Positions 18,153 to 28,577 of a stretch of 32,500 bases of DNA are shown here, in pieces. Each line of letters starts with the position of its first letter. Position 1 is the stretch's first letter. The position numbers and the translations under genes were made by a program. Source of the DNA: Cryptomeria japonica (taxonomy: Eukaryota; Streptophyta; Pinopsida; Cupressales; Cupressaceae); NCBI RefSeq assembly GCF_030272615.1, contig NW_026729258.1, positions 25,001 to 57,500 on the forward strand, read 5' to 3'. The notes under the pieces were generated by a model, which was given only the letters and a program-made list of their open reading frames with translations, did not search any database and was not told the DNA's origin.

Positions 18153-21100
18153 CTACTCCTGTCTGGGCGGGTTCCTCCTGGAGAGGAACTCCATGATTAT
18201 CTCCTCGTCTCGCCATAACGACTCACTGCGTTCCCAGGAAGCGGAGTCGCGTCCCTGTCCTTCGAACATCACCAAGAACTCACGGATGCCGTTCTTGCCT
18301 CCTCCTCGTGTTCGCATTGCAAGGACCTGGCTGACTCTGCGGTCCGGATTGTCCAACACATTCGCCGGGCCTCTGTTCGGAATATTTCTTATCAGATCTT
18401 CGTCATCTGGACCAAAGACTTCGCCGGGTAGACGAAGCAATCTGTCCCAAAGTGGTTCATACGGCCTTGTCTCATGTTCCTCCCAGGTCCAGTGATCCAC
18501 GGCCTCAGAACAACTCGCCATGATTTCCAAGGATTTCCGAGTACTCTCTTCGTCAGATAGATTGGTGCTACCTCCGATCGACATCAAGTCGCCATAACGG
18601 ATTATTCCCTGTCGATCCCAAGTGGTGAAGATATCATCTTCACAAAGAGCCTCATTGAACCCAATGAAGTCTGGAAAGGTATCAATGTGTAACTGAACAG
18701 GTCCCCCTTCTTGTCTCCTGAAAGTGAGGGATGCTGAAGTGAAACTTCCTGCCTGTGCCTGTTCAGGAGAAGTGACATCGCCCTGCGATCCACCTCCTCT
18801 AGCCATGACATCCCGGGTAGGTCGGGATTCTTCTTCATCATTCGCATGCTGGTTTATCAAACGTAAGGCGCCCAATCTCATCTTGGTGCTCACCTCGGGA
18901 ATGTCTTGATTCATGACTTCCCTAGCTGCGACGATCTTAACATCGTCCAAGCAGGCCAACCCCTGCGGCTCTGCTCCTACCGGCTTGCAAACAAACTTGT
19001 GTGCCAACAATTCCGTCAACTGATCCAGTTTGGCGCTGAAAGGATCTGCCTTGGCTTCTGGCTGTTCCATCCAGACCCAACGTTGCAAAGCTTCCGAACA
19101 ACTTGCCACGAGCTCGGATGCACGGGGGTAGTCTTCCGATCGAAATTCTCCTCCAGAACCGAGAACTAGCAAATCTCTCAAGGAGATGACTCCGCTGTTC
19201 TCCCATCTATCCAAGATGTCTACCTCCGAGTAGATGTCTGGCAACTCGGCGGACCCTGTCAAGATCTCGAAATCCACATAAAGTCGGGCTGAGCCTCCTC
19301 TCAGTCGTCGGAACAAAAGACTGGTGGTTCGAGTGTTGGTAAGGAAGTCGTTCCCCAACGGTTCCTTTGGCTGCTTTGTTTTGTCCCGCCTAATCCTTTC
19401 GAACTCATACAGGCCAAGCAAGACATCCTTCGATGTCGTCTCGCCCCGGTTCGGTACAGTAAGAGCTGATCTCTCTATCAAAACTCTTTTCAGCAACTCA
19501 AATGCTGTCTGCTGCTTATCGCCCCATTTCCATCCGCGGTCCTTCTTCAACAGATCCGTCAAGGGGCTCGCAATCCGGGAATAGCCTGCTACAAACTTGC
19601 GATAGTAGTTAGCTAAACCAAGGAACTGTCTCACCTCATGCACATTGCGAAGCGGCTCCCAGTCTCGGATTGCCTGAAGCTTCTCCGGGTCTGGTCGGAT
19701 CTGGCCATGACCAAGAATATGGCCCAGAAACGGCACTTCCTCCTGCGCAAAAGCACACTTTTCCTTCTTTGCGAACAGCTGATGTTCTCTCAACAAAGCA
19801 AACACCTCCTGAAGGTGCCGCTTGTGTTCCTCCATGTCTCGACTGTATACCAAAATGTCATCCAGATACACAACAACGCACTTGTCCAATAATGAGCGAA
19901 ACACATCGTTCATCAAGGTGCTGAAGGTTGCAGGAGCGTTAGTGAGACCAAAAGGCATAACCAAGAATTCATAGCTACCATACCTCGTCGTGATCGCGGT
20001 CTTCTCCTCATCACCTGGCGCGATCCTGATCTGATAGTAACCCTGCCTCAGGTCCAACTTGGTGAACACTCTTGCATCGACCAGTCGATCAAAGCTATCC
20101 GCTATGAGAGGTAACGGATACTTGTTCTTGATGGTGAGCTTGTTCAAAGCTCGATAGTCCACACACATCCGAAGGCTTCCATCCTTCTTGCGCTGGAACA
20201 ATACTGGAGCAGCATAAGGTGATCTGGAGGGACGCAAGTATCCTGCCTCAGCGAGCTCTGCCAACTGCTTCCTCAACTCTTCCATCTCTGGTGCGGAGAG
20301 TCGATAAGGAGCCTTCGCTGGTGGTCTTGCCCCTGACTCCAGTTCGATCCTGTGATCAACGTGCCTCCTCGGTGGTAACACAGCTGGGAGCTGGTCTGTC
20401 ATAACATCCGCAAACTCGGACAACACATCCTGGATCGCCGAGGTGTTAGAGGGTCCTGACGACTCTCCTTCATCCCAATCTCCAATCAGTGCGGCCAAAA
20501 ACAACTCCTCCTGCCTTCCCTTGCCAACCTGCTTAGCACTGAGCGCATTCAACAGGAGATCCTGTTCCACGCTCTTCATCATCGGAACCATACTTGGTCT
20601 GCTCGGATCCAATATCAGCAAACAGCTCAAGTGTGGCACCACAGCTGCTGATGCCGACCTCAAGAACTCCTGCCCGAGTATGAGATCGAACTCATTCATT
20701 CCAATGGCGATCAAATCAAGCACACCCTGCCACGACCCAACTCGGATGACTTCCTTATGGATCTCACCGCTCACCTGCTGCGCGGGTGCGGTCACCGCCT
20801 TGAACTGATTTGTAGTCGGCTCGATCTTGAGTCCAAGCTTCTTCGCTCGGGATGCGGAGATGTAGTTGTGGGTGGCACCTGAATCCACCATAGCTAGCAC
20901 CTTCTTGTTGCCAAAGAAAGTCTCCACAAAACACAACTCGTGCTTATCGGCCACTTCGGTAGAATGTTGCACTGCATTCAGGAGTTGCAAGGTGCTCATT
21001 GCGGGCAACTTCTTCTCCTCGAACAACAGCGCGTTGATCCTACTCCGATCTGGACAGCTCCGTGCCCAGTGATCATCTTTGCCACTGATGAAACACCCTG

Positions 21101-22076
21101 GATCACGATCCTTCTTCTTCTCAGTCTGTGTGTGATCTTTCTTCTTCGGGTTGCCTTCTCCATTCGACTTCTTCGGTTTCTTCTTCCTGGGCTCGCCGTT
21201 AGGATCAGAAGGAGGTCCGCCTCCCTTCTTTTCTTTCCGGCGGAAGTTCTTCTTGTAGTCTGTTCGAGCTCCACCAAAGCCCCTAGCTGCATCGCCCTTA
21301 TAATCGAGCAGCCCATCCGCAACTGTGATCGCCTCGGCCAAAGTCTGAACTTTCTGTCTCCTCAGCTCATCCTTCGCCCAGGGTTGCAGACCCTTAGTGA
21401 AGAGGAATAACTTCTCGAAGTCGCTCAACTTGGTGCATTCCAAATCCAACACCTGAAATGCCTTGACATACTCTCGAATAGTGCCAGTATGCTTGAGTTC
21501 ATCGAACCTGGATCGGATGATCCAATCCGAATTCCCAGGTCGGAATTGATCATGAAGCGCTGCCTTCAAGTCAGCCCAGGACTTGATCGGTTTCACCGTC
21601 TTCCCAGCGCGTTCATCTGCCTGATGCGTTCGCCACCACAGCTTCGCACTGCCGGTAAGGTATGTTGCAATATCCTTGACCTGTGCCTCATCAGACGTCT
21701 TCGGTGCACACGACAGGTACTCCTCAACATCCCAGAAGAAATTATCAAGTGCCTTGTCATCGCGCTCACCGTCATAAGTTCCAACTCGAGTTGCCTTAGA
21801 ACCATGCGTTCCTCCCTGCAACAACGAATGGAAGATCTGTTGCCCCTCTTTGAGGAAGCGGATCTCTTCCCTCAAAGACTCTATCTGTTCCGCCAGCTTC
21901 GACCACTCTGCCGTCATGCGCTCCTCGAGGTCGGACTGTTCCAAGTCCTCGAGTCGATTTTCATGGTCTTGGAGCCAATCGCGGTGCTTCGGATCTTTCC
22001 CCTTCGAAGACACCTTCGCAGCCTTACTCTCAGGTTGCACGACCTCCACTTCATGCTGACTATCTGTATCTGCCAT
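18153..22076 (-). CDS. Chimeric Gag-Pol polyprotein: Gag-protease-RT-unknown duplicated domain-chromodomain
   Basis: A single 1307-residue frame from ATG 22076 ([10 protein letters not shown]). The open frame extends upstream only through a GTG in the LTR, so the first ATG after the primer-binding site is preferred. In order: a coiled-coil-like stretch around 45-85; a Gag core with [13 protein letters not shown]; a zinc knuckle at 328-341 whose second Cys is Ser (CFISGKDDH); an aspartic protease with DSGA (Asp398); RT with [10 protein letters not shown] and YLDD (737-740). After ELLK863 the RNase H-integrase is replaced in frame by residues 864-1222, unrelated to any retroviral domain I know, carrying two similar units (about 932-1028 and 1127-1221). 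Residues 1223-1307 rejoin element B and hold the chromodomain. It could make capsid and RT but would need RNase H and integrase in trans. The unknown part may be captured host sequence or an accessory protein. Confidence 0.87.
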   Translation of the reverse strand: MADTDSQHEVEVVQPESKAAKVSSKGKDPKHRDWLQDHENRLEDLEQSDLEERMTAEWSKLAEQIESLREEIRFLKEGQQIFHSLLQGGTHGSKATRVGTYDGERDDKALDNFFWDVEEYLSCAPKTSDEAQVKDIATYLTGSAKLWWRTHQADERAGKTVKPIKSWADLKAALHDQFRPGNSDWIIRSRFDELKHTGTIREYVKAFQVLDLECTKLSDFEKLFLFTKGLQPWAKDELRRQKVQTLAEAITVADGLLDYKGDAARGFGGARTDYKKNFRRKEKKGGGPPSDPNGEPRKKKPKKSNGEGNPKKKDHTQTEKKKDRDPGCFISGKDDHWARSCPDRSRINALLFEEKKLPAMSTLQLLNAVQHSTEVADKHELCFVETFFGNKKVLAMVDSGATHNYISASRAKKLGLKIEPTTNQFKAVTAPAQQVSGEIHKEVIRVGSWQGVLDLIAIGMNEFDLILGQEFLRSASAAVVPHLSCLLILDPSRPSMVPMMKSVEQDLLLNALSAKQVGKGRQEELFLAALIGDWDEGESSGPSNTSAIQDVLSEFADVMTDQLPAVLPPRRHVDHRIELESGARPPAKAPYRLSAPEMEELRKQLAELAEAGYLRPSRSPYAAPVLFQRKKDGSLRMCVDYRALNKLTIKNKYPLPLIADSFDRLVDARVFTKLDLRQGYYQIRIAPGDEEKTAITTRYGSYEFLVMPFGLTNAPATFSTLMNDVFRSLLDKCVVVYLDDILVYSRDMEEHKRHLQEVFALLREHQLFAKKEKCAFAQEEVPFLGHILGHGQIRPDPEKLQAIRDWEPLRNVHEVRQFLGLANYYRKFVAGYSRIASPLTDLLKKDRGWKWGDKQQTAFELLKRVLIERSALTVPNRGETTSKDVLLGLYEFERIRRDKTKQPKEPLGNDFLTNTRTTSLLFRRLRGGSARLYVDFEILTGSAELPDIYSEVDILDRWENSGVISLRDLLVLGSGGEFRSEDYPRASELVASCSEALQRWVWMEQPEAKADPFSAKLDQLTELLAHKFVCKPVGAEPQGLACLDDVKIVAAREVMNQDIPEVSTKMRLGALRLINQHANDEEESRPTRDVMARGGGSQGDVTSPEQAQAGSFTSASLTFRRQEGGPVQLHIDTFPDFIGFNEALCEDDIFTTWDRQGIIRYGDLMSIGGSTNLSDEESTRKSLEIMASCSEAVDHWTWEEHETRPYEPLWDRLLRLPGEVFGPDDEDLIRNIPNRGPANVLDNPDRRVSQVLAMRTRGGGKNGIREFLVMFEGQGRDSASWERSESLWRDEEIIMEFLSRRNPPRQE

Positions 22077-22110
22077 CTCTCGATCTGCACAGCCCCGGAT
22101 CTGATCCGAA

Positions 22111-22122
22111 GCTCTGATACCA
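22111..22122 (-). other. Primer-binding site of element A
   Basis: TGGTATCAGAGC on the minus strand, 2 nt from LTR2; complementary to the initiator tRNA-Met 3' end. Confidence 0.88.
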
Positions 22123-22124
22123 AC

Positions 22125-23076
22125 TGTCACGGGCTTTGGGAGTTAAGCCTGTGCGGCACCGACAAGTCCCGACCCGACTCGGATCCGTTCAAGGTCAGAG
22201 ACCTTCGGCCTACGCCTCGTCCCTTCCAATATTGCGCTAAAGCGGAATGCACAATGAAAATGCAGATCGACTTGCTCCCAGAATGCATAAAAGGATACGA
22301 TGCAATGCGGAATAAAATAGACAACACAACATTCAAAGGTGGGGCGAGGTGCCCATATCCTTTATTATTATCCTCAAAGATTACAATGCTGGATAGAACT
22401 CGGTATTGAGAAATACCGGTCGCCCCCAAATGGATTGCCCAGCCAGCCAATCTGACTCGGACAAGTTACAAAGAGTCCCTTCGACTCAGACTGGGATCGG
22501 CTCGCTCGAGAGGAGAACCAGTTAGCTCCTCGAGGTGCCAGATCGCCAAGTCACAAGACCCCAATGCTCGCCTGAGCAATAAAGTCCCTCGCTGCAATAC
22601 TCGCACTCAGACTTGCGACGCCGAAGACTCGCATCTGTCTGCTCGTCTGCTCGCTGCCGAATGCTTGATCGCTGATGATCCTGATTCTGAATCTGCTTCT
22701 GCTTTTTTTTTTGCCAAGAATGAGCATCCCGCTCATCTTATATACTGGAGGGTCGGACCCAAATAAAAGAGCCGTTGGGCGGATAGGGCCGGCCCAAAAG
22801 GAATCCCGCCAATGGAAAATTAGCGCCCATATAGGTCCGGACTCATATGAGTTAAGTCCGCGCTAAGAAGAACATCGGCCAAGTCCCATGTCGGCCCCCG
22901 CCAAAGAAATAAAACATATCGGCCCCGCCGATGAAATGAATTAAGTCGGCTGTGTGAAACACCAATTCCATGTCGGCTATGCAAAAGAAAGAGTTCCGAT
23001 GCAAAATGGAACCCCACTAAGGCTGGACCCGATCCAAAAACTGTGCAAGTATTCTGCCCAATGCAGACCCGTTACA
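22125..23076 (-). repeat. LTR2 (952 bp), shared by elements A and B
   Basis: The LTR runs TGTAAC...GTGACA on the minus strand. It is the 5' LTR of element A and the 3' LTR of element B. Likely TATA box at plus 22737-22744. It has a T10 run near 22703, where LTR1 has 'cttccc' and LTR3 'cttttcttccctt'. Outside that tract I saw two substitutions relative to LTR3. Confidence 0.93.
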
Positions 23077-23088
23077 TCCTCCCCCACT
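23077..23088 (-). other. Polypurine tract of element B
   Basis: AGTGGGGGAGGA on the minus strand immediately before LTR2; identical to that of element A. Confidence 0.85.
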
Positions 23089-23156
23089 AAACTAGTGGCG
23101 GCGCCCTCGACGCCAGCACCCCTGCACAAAGCACTGGGAGGCATTGACCCAGAAAT

Positions 23157-26100
23157 CTACTCCTGTCTGGGCGGGTTCCTCCTGGAGAGGAACTCCATGA
23201 TTATCTCCTCGTCTCGCCATAACGACTCACTGCGTTCCCAGGAAGCGGAGTCGCGTCCCTGTCCTTCGAACATCACCAAGAACTCACGGATGCCGTTCTT
23301 GCCTCCTCCTCGTGTTCGCATTGCAAGGACCTGGCTGACTCTGCGGTCCGGATTGTCCAACACATTCGCCGGGCCTCTGTTCGGAATATTTCTTATCAGA
23401 TCTTCGTCATCTGGATGATGCGGTCTCAACTGAGAGACGTGGAAAACAGGATGAGTCTTGAGATGGAGGGGTAAGTTGAGTTGGTAGGCGACGGGATTGA
23501 TCTTCCGAATGACTTCGAAAGGTCCATCAAATCGTCTGACCAACGAAGCACTCAGCCCCTTTGGGACTTTGAATCGGTCCTGATCCATGCGAACCAAAAC
23601 TTTGTCGCCAACATCAAACTCCAATCGACGCCTGTGTCTGTCAGCAAACTTCTTCATCCTGTCTGAAGCCTGGGTGAGATGGTAACGAGCCAAGTCCACC
23701 TTCTCATTCCAGCTCTTCAGTCGTTCTGTTGCATCAACATTCTCGCCTTGGTATCCTGCCAAGACTGTGTGGGGTGAAAGAGGTTGTTGGCCCGTAGCCA
23801 ACTCAAAAGGACTGAACTTCGAGGACTCACTCCTCTGCAGATTGTAGGAGAACTGGGCCACATCCAGCAGCTTAGGCCAGTTCCCCTGATCCGAGACTAC
23901 GAAGTGCCTTAGGTAGTCTTCGAGGATGCCATTAATCCGCTCTGTCTGTCCATCAGTCTGGGGATGGAACCCCGAACTCATCAGGAGTCGGGTCCCAACA
24001 ATCTTGAACAACTCCTGCCAGAAGTTCGAAGTGAATCGAGGGTCCCGATCACTTACAATGCTCAAAGGTATACCCCAGTTTTTGACCACATTCTTGAAAA
24101 AGAGCTCGGCCACCTCCTCGGCTGGACACGAGGTCTTACATGCAATGAATATTGCATACTTACTGAACCTGTCTACCACGACCATGATGCTAGAATGTCC
24201 ATCTACCTCCGGCAACTGTGTGATGAAGTCCATGCTCACACTTGCCCAAGGTCGCACAGGAACGGGGAGAGGACGCAACAAGCCCGCCGGCTGCAACATC
24301 TGAGCTTTGTCTTGCTGACAAGTGAGGCAAGTCCTCACATACCTCTCAACATCGTCCCTCATGTTAGGCCAGTAGAAGCCTCTTTCCAACAAGGCCATTG
24401 TTCGCTTCTGTCCCGGATGCCCTGCCCAAACGGAATCATGACACTCCTGCAAGACCTCCTTGCGAACATCTCTCCACTTCGGAAGGTAGACTCGGTTTGC
24501 GGCAAAGTACAGGAGTCCATCCTGCATCAAAACTCCACCCATGGCATAGTCGGACGCATCGGTTTGGACCTCAAAAGGTTGGCCATATTTCGGCAAAGCA
24601 AGGACTGGCTCCTCAGTCAACTTGTCTTTTAGCAACTCAAATGCTGTCTGCTGCTTATCGCCCCATTTCCATCCGCGGTCCTTCTTCAACAGATCCGTCA
24701 AGGGGCTCGCAATCCGGGAATAGCCTGCTACAAACTTGCGATAGTAGTTAGCTAAACCAAGGAACTGTCTCACCTCATGCACATTGCGAAGCGGCTCCCA
24801 GTCTCGGATTGCCTGAAGCTTCTCCGGGTCTGGTCGGATCTGGCCACGACCAAGAATATGGCCCAGAAACGGCACTTCCTCCTGCGCAAAAGCACACTTT
24901 TCCTTCTTTGCGAACAGCTGATGTTCTCTCAACAAAGCAAACACCTCCTGAAGGTGCCGCTTGTGTTCCTCCATGTCTCGACTGTATACCAAAATGTCAT
25001 CCAGATACACAACAACGCACTTGTCCAATAATGAGCGAAACACATCGTTCATCAAGGTGCTGAAGGTTGCAGGAGCGTTAGTGAGACCAAAAGGCATAAC
25101 CAAGAATTCATAGCTACCATACCTCGTCGTGATCGCGGTCTTCTCCTCATCACCTGGCGCGATCCTGATCTGATAGTAACCCTGCCTCAGGTCCAACTTG
25201 GTGAACACTCTTGCATCGACCAGTCGATCAAAGCTATCCGCTATGAGAGGTAACGGATACTTGTTCTTGATGGTGAGCTTGTTCAAAGCTCGATAGTCCA
25301 CACACATCCGAAGGCTTCCATCCTTCTTGCGCTGGAACAATACTGGAGCAGCATAAGGTGATCTGGAGGGACGCAAGTATCCTGCCTCAGCGAGCTCTGC
25401 CAACTGCTTCCTCAACTCTTCCATCTCTGGTGCGGAGAGTCGATAAGGAGCCTTCGCTGGTGGTCTTGCCCCTGACTCCAGTTCGATCCTGTGATCAACG
25501 TGCCTCCTCGGTGGTAACACAGCTGGGAGCTGGTCTGGCATAACATCCGCAAACTCGGACAACACATCCTGGATCGCCGAGGTGTTAGAGGGTCCTGACG
25601 ACTCTCCTTCATCCCAATCTCCAATCAGTGCGGCCAAAAACAACTCCTCTCGCCTTCCCTTGCCAACCTGCTTAGCACTGAGCGCATTCAACAGGAGATC
25701 CTGTTCCACGCTCTTCATCATCGGAACCATACTTGGTCTGCTCGGATCCAATATCAGCAAACAGCTCAAGTGTGGCACCACAGCTGCTGATGCCGACCTC
25801 AAGAACTCCTGCCCGAGTATGAGATCGAACTCATTCATTCCAATGGCGATCAAATCAAGCACACCCTGCCACGACCCAACTCGGATGACTTCCTTATGGA
25901 TCTCACCGCTTACCTGCTGCGCGGGTGCGGTCACCGCCTTGAACTGATTTGTAGTGGGCTCGATCTTGAGTCCAAGCTTCTTCGCTCGGGATGCGGAGAT
26001 GTAGTTGTGGGTGGCACCTGAATCCACCATAGCTAGCACCTTCTTGTTGCCAAAGAAAGTCTCCACAAAACACAACTCGTGCTTATCGGCCACTTCGGTA

Positions 26101-27215
26101 GAATGTTGCACTGCATTCAGGAGTTGCAAGGTGCTCATTGCGGGCAACTTCTTCTCCTCGAACAACAGCGCGTTGATCCTACTCCGATCTGGACAGCTCC
26201 GTGCCCAGTGATCATCTTTGCCACAGATGAAACACCCTGGATCACGATCCTTCTTCTTCTCAGTCTGTGTGTGATCTTTCTTCTTCGGGTTGCCTTCTCC
26301 ATTCGACTTCTTCGGTTTCTTCTTCCTGGGCTCGCCGTTAGGATCAGAAGGAGGTCCGCCTCCCTTCTTCTCTTTCCGGCGGAAGTTCTTCTTGTAGTCT
26401 GTTCGAGCTCCACCAAAGCCCCTAGCTGCATCGCCCTTATAATCGAGCAGCCCATCCGCAACTGTGATCGCCTCGGCCAAAGTCTGAACTTTCTGTCTCC
26501 TCAGCTCATCCTTCGCCCAGGGTTGCAGACCCTTAGTGAAGAGGAATAACTTCTCGAAGTCGCTCAACTTGGTGCATTCCAAATCCAACACCTGAAATGC
26601 CTTGACATACTCTCGAATAGTGCCGGTATGCTTGAGTTCATCGAACCTGGATCGGATGATCCAATCCGAATTCCCAGGTCGGAATTGATCATGAAGCGCT
26701 GCCTTCAAGTCAGCCCAGGACTTGATCGGTTTCACCGTCTTCCCAGCGCGTTCATCTGCCTGATGCGTTCGCCACCACAGCTTCGCACTGCCGGTAAGGT
26801 ATGTTGCAATATCCTTGACCTGTGCCTCATCAGACGTCTTCGGTGCACACGACAGGTACTCCTCAACATCCCAGAAGAAATTATCAAGTGCCTTGTCATC
26901 GCGCTCACCGTCATAAGTTCCAACTCGAGTTGCCTTAGAACCATGCGTTCCTCCCTGCAACAACGAATGGAAGATCTGTTGCCCCTCTTTGAGGAAGCGG
27001 ATCTCTTCCCTCAAAGACTCTATCTGTTCCGCCAGCTTCGACCACTCTGCCGTCATGCGCTCCTCGAGGTCGGACTGTTCCAAGTCCTCGAGTCGATTTT
27101 CATGGTCTTGGAGCCAATCGCGGTGCTTCGGATCTTTCCCCTTCGAAGACACCTTCGCAGCCTTACTCTCAGGTTGCACGACCTCCACTTCATGCTGACT
27201 ATCTGTATCTGCCAT
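23157..27215 (-). CDS. gag-pol: Ty3/gypsy chromovirus Gag-Pol polyprotein with most of RNase H deleted
   Basis: A single 1352-residue frame from ATG 27215, with no frameshift between gag and pol. Visible domains: Gag core (about 125-215); intact CCHC zinc knuckle C328-C331-H336-C341; aspartic protease with DSGA at Asp398; RT (about 590-770) with YLDD at 737-740; the start of RNase H (TDAS, Asp886), then an abrupt join after MQDG (about 900) to LLYF. Roughly 150-200 residues normally carrying the other RNase H catalytic residues and the connection to integrase are missing. Integrase follows: zinc-binding H926, H933, C963, C966 and a catalytic D996, D1056, E1092 triad (DD35E spacing). A C-terminal chromodomain lies at about 1293-1342 ([16 protein letters not shown]). 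The polyprotein would assemble particles, copy RNA and integrate DNA, but lacks a complete RNase H of its own. Confidence 0.93.
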   Translation of the reverse strand: MADTDSQHEVEVVQPESKAAKVSSKGKDPKHRDWLQDHENRLEDLEQSDLEERMTAEWSKLAEQIESLREEIRFLKEGQQIFHSLLQGGTHGSKATRVGTYDGERDDKALDNFFWDVEEYLSCAPKTSDEAQVKDIATYLTGSAKLWWRTHQADERAGKTVKPIKSWADLKAALHDQFRPGNSDWIIRSRFDELKHTGTIREYVKAFQVLDLECTKLSDFEKLFLFTKGLQPWAKDELRRQKVQTLAEAITVADGLLDYKGDAARGFGGARTDYKKNFRRKEKKGGGPPSDPNGEPRKKKPKKSNGEGNPKKKDHTQTEKKKDRDPGCFICGKDDHWARSCPDRSRINALLFEEKKLPAMSTLQLLNAVQHSTEVADKHELCFVETFFGNKKVLAMVDSGATHNYISASRAKKLGLKIEPTTNQFKAVTAPAQQVSGEIHKEVIRVGSWQGVLDLIAIGMNEFDLILGQEFLRSASAAVVPHLSCLLILDPSRPSMVPMMKSVEQDLLLNALSAKQVGKGRREELFLAALIGDWDEGESSGPSNTSAIQDVLSEFADVMPDQLPAVLPPRRHVDHRIELESGARPPAKAPYRLSAPEMEELRKQLAELAEAGYLRPSRSPYAAPVLFQRKKDGSLRMCVDYRALNKLTIKNKYPLPLIADSFDRLVDARVFTKLDLRQGYYQIRIAPGDEEKTAITTRYGSYEFLVMPFGLTNAPATFSTLMNDVFRSLLDKCVVVYLDDILVYSRDMEEHKRHLQEVFALLREHQLFAKKEKCAFAQEEVPFLGHILGRGQIRPDPEKLQAIRDWEPLRNVHEVRQFLGLANYYRKFVAGYSRIASPLTDLLKKDRGWKWGDKQQTAFELLKDKLTEEPVLALPKYGQPFEVQTDASDYAMGGVLMQDGLLYFAANRVYLPKWRDVRKEVLQECHDSVWAGHPGQKRTMALLERGFYWPNMRDDVERYVRTCLTCQQDKAQMLQPAGLLRPLPVPVRPWASVSMDFITQLPEVDGHSSIMVVVDRFSKYAIFIACKTSCPAEEVAELFFKNVVKNWGIPLSIVSDRDPRFTSNFWQELFKIVGTRLLMSSGFHPQTDGQTERINGILEDYLRHFVVSDQGNWPKLLDVAQFSYNLQRSESSKFSPFELATGQQPLSPHTVLAGYQGENVDATERLKSWNEKVDLARYHLTQASDRMKKFADRHRRRLEFDVGDKVLVRMDQDRFKVPKGLSASLVRRFDGPFEVIRKINPVAYQLNLPLHLKTHPVFHVSQLRPHHPDDEDLIRNIPNRGPANVLDNPDRRVSQVLAMRTRGGGKNGIREFLVMFEGQGRDSASWERSESLWRDEEIIMEFLSRRNPPRQE

Positions 27216-27249
27216 CTTTCGATCTGCACAGCCCCGGATCTGATCCGAA

Positions 27250-27261
27250 GCTCTGATACCA
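27250..27261 (-). other. Primer-binding site of element B
   Basis: TGGTATCAGAGC on the minus strand, separated from LTR3 by 2 nt; matches initiator tRNA-Met. Confidence 0.9.
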
Positions 27262-27499
27262 ACTGTCACGGGCTTTGGGAGTTAAGCCTGTGCGGCACCG
27301 ACAAGTCCCGACCCGACTCGGATCCGTTCAAGGTCAGAGACCTTCGGCCTACGCCTCGTCCCTTCCAATATTGCGCTAAAGCGGAATGCACAATGAAAAT
27401 GCAGATCGACTTGCTCCCAGAATGCATAAAAGGATACGATGCAATGCGGAATAAAATAGACAACACAACATTCAAAGGTGGGGCGAGGTGCCCATATCC

Positions 27500-27505
27500 T
27501 TTATT
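27500..27505 (-). promoter_or_regulatory. Possible polyadenylation signal in LTR3
   Basis: AATAAA on the minus strand, about 375 bp downstream of the TATA box and conserved in all three LTRs. In the 3' LTR copies it could define the R/U5 end; in LTR3 it precedes the primer-binding site. Confidence 0.4.
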
Positions 27506-27877
27506 ATTATCCTCAAAGATTACAATGCTGGATAGAACTCGGTATTGAGAAATACCGGTCGCCCCCAAATGGATTGCCCAGCCAGCCAATCTGACTCGGA
27601 CAAGTTACAAAGAGTCCCTTCGACTCAGACTGGGATCGGCTCGCTCGAGAGGAGAACCAGTTAGCTCCTCGAGGTGCCAGATCGCCAAGTCACAAGACCC
27701 CAATGCTCGCCTGAGCAATAAAGTCCCTCGCTGCAATACTCGCACTCAGACTTGCGACGCCGAAGACTCGCATCTGTCTGCTCGTCTGCTCGCTGCCGAA
27801 TGCTTGATCGCTGATGATCCTGATTCTGAATCTGCCTCTGCTTTTCTTCCCTTGCCAAGAATGAGCATCCCGCTCAT

Positions 27878-27885
27878 CTTATATA
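27878..27885 (-). promoter_or_regulatory. Probable Pol II TATA box of LTR3
   Basis: TATATAAG on the minus strand, about 335 bp inside the LTR, in the position expected for the U3 promoter. The same octamer is present in LTR1 and LTR2. It would drive leftward transcription of element B. Confidence 0.65.
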
Positions 27886-28217
27886 CTGGAGGGTCGGACC
27901 CAAATAAAAGAGCCGTTGGGCGGATAGGGCCGGCCCAAAAGGAATCCCGCCAATGGAAAATTAGCGCCCATATAGGTCCGGACTCATATGAGTTAAGTCC
28001 GCGCTAAGAAGAACATCGGCCAAGTCCCATGTCGGCCCCCGCCAAAGAAATAAAACATATCGGCCCCGCCGATGAAATGAATTAAGTCGGCTGTGTGAAA
28101 CACCAATTCCATGTCGGCTATGCAAAAGAAAGAGTTCCGATGCAAAATGGAACCCCACTAAGGCTGGACCCGATCCAAAAACTGTGCACGTATTCTGCCC
28201 AATGCAGACCCGTTACA

Positions 28218-28227
28218 GGGGAGGTGT
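28218..28227 (+). promoter_or_regulatory. Pol I initiator beheaded by LTR3
   Basis: GGGGAGGTGTTGACTGG matches 9975 onward, but the TATATA and everything upstream is replaced by the LTR end. The start-site region is disrupted, so Pol I initiation here is unlikely. Confidence 0.85.
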
Positions 28228-28250
28228 TGACTGGAGCATTCTCCCCCGTG

Positions 28251-28336
28251 CCCCTCTAACTCGACCAATGCTGGCGCTCGAACGGTGGTAGCGCTCGGAT
28301 TTTCATTGAGCGCCAGCATTGGTCGATTTAGAGGGG
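28251..28336 (+). other. Stem-loop, second copy
   Basis: Arms 28251-28279 and 28308-28336, identical to the stem-loop at 10008-10093. It survives although its promoter motif is cut. Confidence 0.85.
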
Positions 28337-28577
28337 CATGCGAGATTCCCGAATGCTATGCGAGGGCTCTAACGGAAATGTCTATTGGTTTCGGTATGGA
28401 TGCAATTGCGAGTGGTTCGGCAAAGGTAGTCGTTCCGATGCGTCCATGTCGTGGCCAAATCGATAATTCGATTTGAGCCCTCGTATAGCATTTGGGTCTC
28501 TCGATGTGATTCCGCATTCCAGTCCCTTTGGGCACTGCTTGAGCCGCATCCCAGGGGGTTCCCTTCCCAATAATCTG

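Larger units (their letters stand above)
17129..23076 (-). mobile_element. Chimeric chromovirus element A (LTR1 - internal A - LTR2)
   Basis: A 5948-bp unit: 5' LTR at 22125-23076, primer-binding site at 22111-22122, polyprotein at 18153-22076, polypurine tract at 18073-18084, 3' LTR at 17129-18072. It shares LTR2 with element B, so the array is LTR-internal-LTR-internal-LTR. Its internal region matches element B from the 5' LTR to the end of RT with no length change (constant offset 5139) and again in the C-terminal chromodomain. The 1.1 kb between them is replaced. Lacking RNase H and integrase, it is non-autonomous as it stands. Confidence 0.88.
22125..28217 (-). mobile_element. Chromovirus element B (LTR2 - internal B - LTR3)
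   Basis: A 6093-bp Ty3/gypsy element: 5' LTR at 27264-28217, primer-binding site at 27250-27261, polyprotein at 23157-27215, polypurine tract at 23077-23088, 3' LTR at 22125-23076. Domain order Gag-PR-RT-(RNase H remnant)-IN-chromodomain is that of chromoviruses. The two LTRs differ by only about two substitutions plus one variable pyrimidine tract, indicating a recent insertion or recent recombination. Its right edge abuts the GGGG of a Pol I initiator. No left host junction and no target-site duplication can be seen, because element A adjoins it. Confidence 0.92.
27264..28217 (-). repeat. LTR3 (954 bp), 5' LTR of element B
   Basis: Begins TGTAACGGG at 28217 on the minus strand and ends GTGACA at 27264. 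Its outer edge joins rDNA spacer sequence directly (GTTACA then GGGGAGGTG). U3 is about 330 bp, ending at the TATA box. Confidence 0.93.

Noticed and set aside
21489-22409. 306-codon plus-strand frames opposite gag (also 26628-27548)
   Set aside because: Antisense shadows of gag and LTR sequence, with no independent evidence of coding.
27216-27269. Upstream extension of the element B polyprotein (and 22077-22130 in element A)
   Set aside because: The extra 18 codons start at GTG inside the LTR and cross the primer-binding site; the first ATG at 27215 (22076 in A) is the sensible start.
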